From NCBI GenBank assembly GCA_902609035.1, contig CACLQG010000042.1:1-8717 (forward strand): a DNA stretch of 8,717 nucleotides, written 5' to 3'. A model generated the notes under the pieces. It searched no databases. It was given only the letters and a program-made list of their open reading frames with translations, and was not told the origin of the DNA. Below, piece by piece: positions 1 through 6,098 of the stretch. Made by a program: the position numbers and the translations under genes. Each line of letters begins with the position of its first letter. Position 1 is the first letter of the stretch. The stretch comes from an uncultured Bacteroidota bacterium (GTDB lineage: Bacteria > Bacteroidota > Bacteroidia > Flavobacteriales > Flavobacteriaceae).

Positions 1-1
1 A

Positions 2-718
2 AATTTGGAGTTACTAGAAAATAATTTGAGTGTAATCAAAAAAGACATTTCTGCTCCTAAAAGTTATGTCAGTCTACTCAATCTCAATGGTGAATACGAC
101 AAAGCCATTGATTTTCTAAAAAGTCATCATTTTAGAACATGGGAAGGAGGAAGAGAAACTTACTGGAGCTACGTGGACACCTACGCACTCAAAGCAAAGG
201 AGTTAATCAAAAGTAAGGCTTATAAAGAAGCTATTTCCAATTTGGAAAAAGCCTTGGAATACCCAGAGAACCTCGAGGTAGGAAAACCAACCCACGACGA
301 AAAGAATGCAATGATCTATTATTATATGGGAATAGCTTACTCTGAAATGGGTGAAGAGAAACTAGCTATAAAGGCATATCAAAAAAGTGCAGATGCAGAA
401 AATGGACCCAATATGACTGAACTTACCTTCTATCAGGCACAATCGAAAAAGAAATTAGGAAATAAAGAGCAATCTGACAAAATTTTTAAAACACTCATTG
501 AAAGTGGACAAGTCCTTCGTAATGAAGGAACTGACAATATCCTCATTGCAGTAGAGGAGGTTGCTACAACCAATAATAAAGCCTTATCGAATTCCTACTA
601 CTTAGAAGCACTAGGTTACCTTGGTTTGAATGAAAATAATAAAGCACAAGAATTACTAAAAAAATCGTTGGAGATATATAGGAATCATTTGTGGGCAAAA
701 AATATGCAGGATTTTTAA
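2..718 (+). CDS. C-terminal part of a large TPR protein (DUF5107-like), 5' truncated by window edge
   Basis: The frame is already open at base 2 and no convincing start is visible (the first candidate is a TTG at base 5), so this is the 238-residue C-terminal end of a longer gene. What is seen is helical repeat sequence: a segment around residues 50-115 with the landmarks ALEYPENLEVGKP and IYYYMGIAYSEMGEEKLAIK, another TPR-like pair near 120-150, and a last repeat (YLEALGYLGLNENNKAQELL) near the C-terminus. The ALEYPENL-VG-P signature is, from memory, characteristic of the C-terminal TPR half of DUF5107 proteins found in Bacteroidota and other bacteria; those are usually around 1000 residues with an N-terminal sugar-mutarotase-like domain that would lie upstream of this window. 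The molecular role of such proteins is not established. The stop lies 7 bases before the CBM9-like gene, implying one operon with the CBM9-like and sulfatase genes. The TPR fold is fairly secure; the DUF5107 assignment is moderately sure. Confidence 0.75.
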   Translation, partial: NLELLENNLSVIKKDISAPKSYVSLLNLNGEYDKAIDFLKSHHFRTWEGGRETYWSYVDTYALKAKELIKSKAYKEAISNLEKALEYPENLEVGKPTHDEKNAMIYYYMGIAYSEMGEEKLAIKAYQKSADAENGPNMTELTFYQAQSKKKLGNKEQSDKIFKTLIESGQVLRNEGTDNILIAVEEVATTNNKALSNSYYLEALGYLGLNENNKAQELLKKSLEIYRNHLWAKNMQDF

Positions 719-725
719 ACACAAT

Positions 726-1502
726 ATGAAAACAATTCTAAACCCCTTTTCCTTCTTCTTTATATTTGTAATCCTATCAAAAGGGTATGCTCAAGTTGGT
801 AAAAAGTTAGTTTTAGGGGAACAACCGATTTTTAAGGTATGCAAAACCGATCAGCCCATCAAGGTGGATGGAAAAATGAATGAAGAGGCATGGTCTAAAA
901 CTGAAAAAAGAGGTTTTGACTATTTCTACAACCTAGAAAAAGAGGATGACCGACAACTAACGACTTTTAGGATGTTATGGGATGAAGAAAATTTGTATTT
1001 GTTCTATGAAATGGAAGACAAATATTTGACGGTTAGAGAGACTCAAAGGGATGGTCAACCATACTTTGACGATTGTGCAGAACTTTTTTTGATTACTGCT
1101 CCAGATAGTTTAGATACACATTTTGGTTACGAATTAAACATTAATAAGGCCTCAAACGATTTTATATTCTTTAATGATTTTTACGAAGGGAAGAACATAG
1201 GTTTTAAAGGGTTTAATCCCGAATTTGTGGTGGAAGTTACCTACCAAGGAACCATAAATGACAATAGCGATATTGATTCAGGATGGACAATGGAAATGGC
1301 AATACCCATTTCCAATTTTGGAAAATTAGGAAAAGTAGTTCCCGTGAGTATAGGCAATCGATGGGCTTTCCTAGCTGTGCGTCAGGACCGCAATGATTAT
1401 AAGGGAAATCGAAGATCTACATCAACTATTTTCCCCATCTATGATATCTCCAAAAATGTGCATCAAACCAATAGGTTTGGCTTATTGGAATTTATAAAGT
1501 AG
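726..1502 (+). CDS. Secreted CBM9-like carbohydrate-binding protein
   Basis: The 258-residue protein has an N-terminal signal peptide: Lys2, then a Phe/Ile-rich core at residues 6-18, with likely cleavage after GYA (22) leaving Gln23 as the first residue. The rest is one domain resembling the CBM9-like fold (a DOMON-related beta-sandwich). Landmarks in order are IKVDGKMNEEAWSKTE (45-60, the usual opening strand), FRMLWDEENLYLFYEMED (81-98), YFDDCAELFL (113-122), SGWTMEMAIPISNFG (185-199) and NRFGLLEF at the C-terminus (249-256). Proteins of this shape bind sugar ends or oligosaccharides, or accompany glycan-degrading enzymes; no catalytic domain is attached here. The ATG at 726 follows the preceding stop by 7 bases and places the signal peptide correctly. 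The downstream sulfatase starts 5 bases after the stop. Inference: a periplasmic or secreted glycan-binding accessory protein for the cluster. The fold call is firm; the ligand is unknown. Confidence 0.85.
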   Translation: MKTILNPFSFFFIFVILSKGYAQVGKKLVLGEQPIFKVCKTDQPIKVDGKMNEEAWSKTEKRGFDYFYNLEKEDDRQLTTFRMLWDEENLYLFYEMEDKYLTVRETQRDGQPYFDDCAELFLITAPDSLDTHFGYELNINKASNDFIFFNDFYEGKNIGFKGFNPEFVVEVTYQGTINDNSDIDSGWTMEMAIPISNFGKLGKVVPVSIGNRWAFLAVRQDRNDYKGNRRSTSTIFPIYDISKNVHQTNRFGLLEFIK

Positions 1503-1507
1503 TATTT

Positions 1508-3289
1508 ATGTTTTTTATTCCAGATTATATTAAAATCAAATACATAGGTATTGATAAATTACGTTTGATCAAAAGCTCGCATCAATATGTTTTGATTATG
1601 TTTACTCTTGTAACGTTTATAAGTTGCCAACTGTCCAATAACAATAACAAAATATCCCCTCCCAATGTTATTTTTATCATGATGGATGATTTAGGCTATG
1701 GCCAATTTGGAGTTTTTAGTGATAGTATTACTACAGCCGATTTCCCTCCGTTTTTTGTGAAGTTGGTGGACAGTTTACAGGGCTACTCACTTGACAAATC
1801 ATTGGAATTTTCTAGAAGGGCCATGCCTACTTTGAAATCCCTTTCAGAAAATGGTTTATTGTTCAAAAAAGCCTACACATCTAGTAGTCTTTGTGCCCCA
1901 TCTAGGGTTGGAATAGCAACAGGGAGCCATCAAAATAAACTAGGATTTTACACCAATACTGATGTGGAGAGTAAGGGGATTTATAAAGGTAGTCATTTGG
2001 TAGAAAAGCTTAAAAACTTGTCTTATAAAACTGCCCATATTGGTAAGTGGCACCTCGGTAGGAGAGATAAAACAATAATTGATACTATTTTAAAAAAACA
2101 CCGCCTCAGCAACAATATAAGGTGGTCAAAATACAGAAACACCCACCCACAAGCCTATAATGAAATCAAAAATAGTGGTTATATAGGTTCTGTAATTAAA
2201 CAACATAATCCCTTGAATAATGGATTTGACTATTATTACGGCTATAACCACTGGGCAAGCCAATACTATAATGATAACAATGTTTGGGAGGACTTTAAAC
2301 ATGTTGGCGTACAAAAAGAATATAACACAGATGCATTTACCGATAAAGCGTTGGACTTTATGGAGGCTCAGATTGGAAAAAAAGATCCATTCTATGTTCA
2401 AATTCATTACCACGCTGTTCATGACTCGATTGAACCTGTCGCACCCAAAAAATATTTGGATAAGTTCAAGTCCTATTCCCATCACCTCAATAATTTCTAT
2501 GCCCATATTAATGGTGTTGATCAAAATGTGAAGCGAATTGTCTCTTTTCTAAAAAGAAATAATCTGTATGAAAACACTATAATTGTGTTTACCTCCGATA
2601 ATGGGGCAATGAGTGGTGGCGTTTACAATGGACATAAAACAGGCTCTCCGCTGCCCGGAAATGCTCCTTTTGCTGGTCATAAAGGAAATTATTATCAAGG
2701 TGGGATTCGTGTTCCCTTATTGTTTCATTGGCCCTCAGGTATAAAGATTCAGGGAGTATCAGAATCTTTAGTTTCCACAATGGACATATTGCCTTCTATC
2801 ATTGATTTGGTTGGTGGTACAGTACCAGAAAATCTCGATGGGAGAAGCTTGCGCCCTATTTTTGAACAATCCCTAAAAGAGACAGTACGCCATAACTTAA
2901 TTTGGGCAGGGATGCAATCTAACAGATGGGGCTTTTTAATTACCAAATCAACGAAACACCACGATAACGAGGGGGAACACGCCCCACCTACTTGGACCAT
3001 CATTGAGGGGAATTACCTTTTGCGTTTTACAGGGGTATTAGAGCCTGGAATCTACTTTGATAATATGCAGGGAAGGAAAGCTGTTTTTGAGTTATACAAC
3101 ATAAAAAATGATCCTGGAGAAACAATGAATATATTAGATAAAATGCCAATCAAAGCGATGGAGTTAGCGCATGCCTATTTTGATAAATCAAAAGGTTTTA
3201 CCCCCCCCCAAGTGTGGAATAAAGAAAAGTGGCTTGAGCTTGCCAACTCAAAAAATAACTTATTGAAATCGGAGTGGGCAAGTCCCTAA
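1508..3289 (+). CDS. Type I (formylglycine-dependent) sulfatase, S1 family, predicted lipoprotein
   Basis: The 593-residue protein has the full sulfatase (alkaline-phosphatase superfamily) motif set: metal ligands in MMDDLGYG (58-65, Asp60/61), the formylglycine signature C129-A-P-S-R133, GKWHLG (179-184), HYHAVH (300-305), the metal pair SDNG (363-366, Asp364/Asn365) and the lysine of GHKG (Lys392). Cys129 should be converted to formylglycine by a maturase (anaerobic SME or FGE type) encoded elsewhere. It hydrolyses a sulfate ester, most likely on a sugar given the neighbours. The N-terminus carries a hydrophobic stretch ending in FISC (Cys40), a near-consensus lipobox, so membrane anchoring is predicted. 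From the ATG at 1508 the signal would be unusually long (39 residues); an in-frame TTG at 1565 would give a more typical 21-residue signal, so the start is uncertain. Odd points: extra segments of about 25 residues between the DDLG motif and the MPTLKSL helix (around 69-105) and about 50 residues after GKWHLG (185-235), plus a nine-C run near the 3' end. The substrate subfamily cannot be assigned by eye. Confidence 0.93.
   Translation: MFFIPDYIKIKYIGIDKLRLIKSSHQYVLIMFTLVTFISCQLSNNNNKISPPNVIFIMMDDLGYGQFGVFSDSITTADFPPFFVKLVDSLQGYSLDKSLEFSRRAMPTLKSLSENGLLFKKAYTSSSLCAPSRVGIATGSHQNKLGFYTNTDVESKGIYKGSHLVEKLKNLSYKTAHIGKWHLGRRDKTIIDTILKKHRLSNNIRWSKYRNTHPQAYNEIKNSGYIGSVIKQHNPLNNGFDYYYGYNHWASQYYNDNNVWEDFKHVGVQKEYNTDAFTDKALDFMEAQIGKKDPFYVQIHYHAVHDSIEPVAPKKYLDKFKSYSHHLNNFYAHINGVDQNVKRIVSFLKRNNLYENTIIVFTSDNGAMSGGVYNGHKTGSPLPGNAPFAGHKGNYYQGGIRVPLLFHWPSGIKIQGVSESLVSTMDILPSIIDLVGGTVPENLDGRSLRPIFEQSLKETVRHNLIWAGMQSNRWGFLITKSTKHHDNEGEHAPPTWTIIEGNYLLRFTGVLEPGIYFDNMQGRKAVFELYNIKNDPGETMNILDKMPIKAMELAHAYFDKSKGFTPPQVWNKEKWLELANSKNNLLKSEWASP
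3201..3209 (+). repeat. Nine-cytosine homopolymer inside the sulfatase gene
   Basis: An uninterrupted run of nine C lies in an otherwise AT-rich gene and encodes part of Thr565-Pro-Pro-Gln, 28 residues before the end of the sulfatase. Read on the sequence, gaining one C gives a TAA stop within a few codons; losing one C gives a different tail of about 20 residues ending at TGA. The catalytic motifs lie upstream, so either slip would change only the C-terminal tail. The run is also a place where sequencing or assembly length errors are likely. Confidence 0.9.
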
Positions 3290-3305
3290 GCATGTCTGAA
3301 TGGTT

Positions 3306-4742
3306 TTAATCAAGCTTTTTTATTAGTTTGGGTTCATAGGGCTCATATTTATAGGTATCGGGTCTTACTACCGTACCTGTCGTCAATGTAATGGGACTAT
3401 CTTGATTCCCTCTAAAAATAACTTCAATTAAAGAGGCAGTATATCCCTCTCCCTCTGGTATTTTTAGTGCGTAGGTACCCGAATTTTGAATTGGGATAAT
3501 CGATTTCTCCCACGATTTACCAATCTCCCAAATCCTAAAGTCTCTAGCTTTGGGATTATTCGCTTTCCAAAGGGATATATTATAAGGTTCATTAGTATCA
3601 ATATCAACAAAAATACTATCTCCTAGGATTTTCCAATCCATATTAGGCATAGTTTTTTTGTGAATAAGGCGATCATAGAAGGAATAAACGTTTTGTGCCC
3701 TATAACTCCCCGCTAATCCATGATTGCCATTTGGTACATACTGGAGGAATTTTGGATCGGGTAGCTGATCCCAATAAAACTGCCAAGAGTCGGGTAAAAA
3801 GAATTCGTCGATGGTACCGTTGACAATTAATTTCGGCAATTTAAATATTTCTTTAAACTCATAGGGTTCAACTAGGTCCATCAGACGATCAAATGCAGGG
3901 GTTCCCATCCAATCCATTATACCTACTTCCACATAGTTTTGTACAGCAGGAGACCAGTCACCATAGGCCTTATAATGATGTTCAAATGAAGGCAATACAT
4001 TTAGCAGATCAATTACTAAGGGAGCGATCCCAACTACCCTATCATCTACTGCAGCTGAAGTCCAGGTAGTCCATCCTCTTTTTGAGGCACCTGAAACAAC
4101 AAATTTTTTAGTTACAAAAGCTTTGTGTTTGGTAATTTCTTCTATTACGTCCATCGCTCGAACTACAGCTCTTGTCATAGGAAACCTCGCTAACCAAACC
4201 ATATCATCATTTTTGGCTCCCTTTGATAAAAACTTTTCCCATCCGTAAGCTATAATATTATCTTCATAGCGATCAATACTGTCAGTTCCCTTGAAGTTTA
4301 GGGGCTGAAAAGGAACATTACTGATGTGAGCAATAACAGACTGGGTCTTTATAGATTGTATGATTGCAATACTATCCAAATAAATTTTGTTATCATTACT
4401 TGATCCTCCACCAACATATAAAAGTGCATTTGGAGAGGTTATTTCTTTTGGAACAACAATATCCACCCAATGCCACCAAAGGGTTTGTCTAACCTCATCC
4501 TCAGTGAGCCAACTTCCAGAAATCATTTTAATGTGATAAAGGGTATAATCCTGCTTCACGATAGAGTCCGAAATCTCATAAGTATAATCAGATCCTTTTT
4601 CAGCTACATAATTAATTAAATATTCAATTGGTAATCTTTCAGCTGGTTTCGGTTCAGTCTGGATGCATGAACATAAAAGGACCAAAATCAAAAAAGAAAA
4701 AAATAATAAGCTTTTACGAAAAACAAAAAAATGTTTTTGCAT
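3306..4742 (-). CDS. PhoPQ-activated pathogenicity-related (PqaA/AprA-like) alpha/beta hydrolase, lipoprotein
   Basis: The frame is open upstream to 4856, but the ATG at 4742 is preferred because it gives a standard lipoprotein signal: Lys/Arg at 3-10, a hydrophobic core at 12-23, then LCSC with Cys26 as the acylated residue. The mature protein matches the PhoPQ_related family (named after Salmonella PqaA; Dictyostelium AprA is a relative), an alpha/beta hydrolase of unknown substrate. The catalytic triad can be read as Ser220 in SGASKRGWT, Asp312 in NGTIDEFF and His341 in NGNHGL. Other family landmarks are WWHWVDIVVP (about 90-98), LLYVGGGSSND (about 107-117), RFPMTRAVVRAMD (about 186-198) and GDWSPAVQNY (about 261-270). 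Length is 478 residues, which I believe fits the family. The last 90 residues form a separate beta-rich segment. It converges on the sulfatase with a 16-base gap and diverges from the sialidase-like gene. Inference: in this setting it could be an esterase that removes acyl or similar groups from a glycan, but peptidase or other hydrolase activity cannot be excluded. Confidence 0.88.
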   Translation of the reverse strand: MQKHFFVFRKSLLFFSFLILVLLCSCIQTEPKPAERLPIEYLINYVAEKGSDYTYEISDSIVKQDYTLYHIKMISGSWLTEDEVRQTLWWHWVDIVVPKEITSPNALLYVGGGSSNDNKIYLDSIAIIQSIKTQSVIAHISNVPFQPLNFKGTDSIDRYEDNIIAYGWEKFLSKGAKNDDMVWLARFPMTRAVVRAMDVIEEITKHKAFVTKKFVVSGASKRGWTTWTSAAVDDRVVGIAPLVIDLLNVLPSFEHHYKAYGDWSPAVQNYVEVGIMDWMGTPAFDRLMDLVEPYEFKEIFKLPKLIVNGTIDEFFLPDSWQFYWDQLPDPKFLQYVPNGNHGLAGSYRAQNVYSFYDRLIHKKTMPNMDWKILGDSIFVDIDTNEPYNISLWKANNPKARDFRIWEIGKSWEKSIIPIQNSGTYALKIPEGEGYTASLIEVIFRGNQDSPITLTTGTVVRPDTYKYEPYEPKLIKKLD

Positions 4743-4904
4743 CCGTAAAAACCTTTTAAAAGTGTTTTTAGTGTAAAACTCTAACTTTGAATTCACTCTA
4801 TGACAAATTTTGATTTTTAAATTTAGGATAATTCTATATACTTGAGTGTAGAGCATAAAATTTAAATACAGGTTTTAATAAAAAATTCTTAATTTTTAAT
4901 AATT
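4743..4904. other. Divergent intergenic region between the PqaA-like and sialidase-like genes
   Basis: This 162-base, very AT-rich spacer separates two divergently transcribed genes and must hold the start signals for both. The only strong match to the Bacteroidota promoter consensus (TTTG, about 19-21 bases, TAnnTTTG) is a + strand -7 element at 4782-4789. For the - strand the best is AAAATTTG (complement of 4804-4811, one mismatch) about 60 bases before the ATG, with no clear -33 partner. No operator-like palindrome, tRNA or small RNA structure was recognised. A 7-bp all-A/T inverted repeat at 4881-4897 is most likely compositional. Confidence 0.6.
4782..4789 (+). promoter_or_regulatory. 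Putative Bacteroidota -7 promoter element (TAACTTTG)
   Basis: The element matches TAnnTTTG exactly and faces the sialidase-like gene, predicting transcription from around 4796 and a leader of roughly 110 bases. The -33 position about 20 bases upstream lacks a TTTG, so the promoter would be weak or activator-dependent. Such octamers arise by chance in AT-rich DNA roughly once per one to two kilobases per strand, so the call is tentative. Confidence 0.3.
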
Positions 4905-6098
4905 ATGAGAAAGGCAACAAAAATTATTTTGACCCCCATCCACAAAAACATTCTCTTTTGCTGTTTACTTAATTTACAATTTTTTGCCCTAGGACAGGTA
5001 AAGGTGATTCAAAAACAGAATATTTTTCCAATGCAATCCAGACATGTGCATAGCAGCTCTATTGTTGAATTACCTAATGGAGACCTTTTGAGTTGCTGGT
5101 TTCAAGGTTCGGGAGAACGAAAAGCAAATGATGTCAAAATAATGGGTTCTCGACTCAAAAAAGGAACCAAAAAGTGGGAAGAACCTTTTATGATGTCAGA
5201 CACCCCTGGTTTTCCTGACTGTAATCCAGTTTTATTTCTCAATCAAAGAAAAGAATTATTCCTTTTTTGGATTGTCATTAAAAGTAATAAATGGGAAGAA
5301 TCTATTTTAAAATATAAAAAAAGTATTGTTCACAATTCAGAAGGTCCACCAAATTGGAGTTGGCAAGACATAATTCTACTTAGGCCAGGTGAGAAATTTC
5401 AAAAACGTACCAAGTCTAAGTTCGAGCAAATACCCGAAAGGGGGTTGGGATGGGCAGAGTATGCACCAAAATACGAAAAAATGATTGTAGAGGCTGCGGG
5501 TGATAAAAACAAAAGGCAGAGTGGTTGGATGACCAGAACAAGACCACTACAATTGGAATCTGGAAGAATCATATTGCCATTATACTCAGATGGATTCAAT
5601 TTTTCTTTAATGGCTATTTCAGACGATCAAGGTAAAAACTGGAGGAGCAGTGAACCAATTGTAGGCTATGGAAATGTTCAACCCACTTTGATTGAAAAGA
5701 AAAATGGGGATATCGTAGCCTATATGCGCGATAACGGAGATAAACCAATGCGAATACTAAAAAGCGTTTCACTAGATAAGGGAGAAAGCTGGAGTACTGT
5801 ATCAGACATCGACATTCAAAATCCCGGATCAAGTTTACATACTCTAAGACATCCCAGTGGTGATTGGATTATGGTTAATAATAATCTTGAAATGGGAAGA
5901 AATATTCTAAATCTAAACCGCTCAAAGGATGAAGGAAAAACCTGGAATTTCATTTTAGAAATCGAAAAATCTAGAAATCAAAATGACAGTTTTTCATACC
6001 CAACACTTATTGTGTCTAAACAGGGTCAGATTCACTTAAGCTACTCACTTCAATCAAAGCAACAAAAAACTATTGTACATGCTATTATATCGCTCTAA
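4905..6098 (+). CDS. Secreted sialidase-like BNR-repeat (six-bladed beta-propeller) protein
   Basis: The 397-residue protein starts with a signal peptide (basic residues at 2, 3, 6 and 14, core ILFCCLLNLQFFALG ending at 30) with likely cleavage before Gln31. The mature part is a sialidase-superfamily propeller (BNR_2 type). Three Asp-boxes of the form SxDxGxxW are visible at 239-246 (SDDQGKNW), 289-296 (SLDKGESW) and 340-347 (SKDEGKTW). A Tyr in the last blade (SYPTLIV, Tyr365) sits where the sialidase nucleophile is expected. The N-terminal strand reads SRHVHSSSIVELPNGDLL (45-62); it supplies Arg46 but not the F/Y-R-I-P motif or the following catalytic Asp of true GH33 sialidases, having instead His47 and His49. 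Similar proteins are often labelled exo-alpha-sialidase, but here the sugar specificity is open: another exo-glycosidase or lyase reaction is as likely. It overlaps the next gene by 20 bases, implying co-transcription and coupled translation. The fold is secure; the enzyme name is not. Confidence 0.85.
   Translation: MRKATKIILTPIHKNILFCCLLNLQFFALGQVKVIQKQNIFPMQSRHVHSSSIVELPNGDLLSCWFQGSGERKANDVKIMGSRLKKGTKKWEEPFMMSDTPGFPDCNPVLFLNQRKELFLFWIVIKSNKWEESILKYKKSIVHNSEGPPNWSWQDIILLRPGEKFQKRTKSKFEQIPERGLGWAEYAPKYEKMIVEAAGDKNKRQSGWMTRTRPLQLESGRIILPLYSDGFNFSLMAISDDQGKNWRSSEPIVGYGNVQPTLIEKKNGDIVAYMRDNGDKPMRILKSVSLDKGESWSTVSDIDIQNPGSSLHTLRHPSGDWIMVNNNLEMGRNILNLNRSKDEGKTWNFILEIEKSRNQNDSFSYPTLIVSKQGQIHLSYSLQSKQQKTIVHAIISL

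Noticed and set aside
1472..1479. TAGGTTTG, an exact match to the Bacteroidota -7 element, 28 bases before the sulfatase ATG
   Set aside because: It encodes the conserved NRFG end of the CBM9-like domain, has no TTTG about 20 bases upstream, and such octamers are expected by chance in AT-rich DNA.
2126..2531. Open frames on both strands inside the sulfatase gene (2126-2524 minus, 2220-2531 plus)
   Set aside because: They lie wholly within a gene with clear sulfatase motifs, and their translations are low-complexity Ile/Met/Thr-rich sequence typical of out-of-frame reading.
2589..3003. Two minus-strand open frames inside the sulfatase gene
   Set aside because: They are antisense to the conserved SDNG/GHKG region and show no domain-like sequence.
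3290..3305. Possible bidirectional terminator between the convergent sulfatase and PqaA-like genes
   Set aside because: The 16-base gap contains no inverted repeat; the nearby T-run is inside the end of the minus-strand gene and has no GC stem.
4743..4856. An in-frame upstream extension of the PqaA-like gene, starting at the ATG at 4856
   Set aside because: It would add 38 residues in front of a textbook lipoprotein signal peptide; the ATG at 4742 fits the export signal, and the extra stretch lies in the AT-rich divergent spacer.
4881..4897. Perfect 7-bp inverted repeat with a 3-base loop just before the sialidase-like start
   Set aside because: Both arms consist only of A and T in a very AT-rich spacer; a stable regulatory hairpin is unlikely.
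5399..5832. Two minus-strand open frames inside the sialidase-like gene
   Set aside because: They are antisense to the Asp-box repeats, with no recognisable product or start context.
6073..6078. TTG start two codons upstream for the propeller/toroid gene
   Set aside because: The ATG at 6079 gives the same signal peptide, and Bacteroidota strongly favour ATG.
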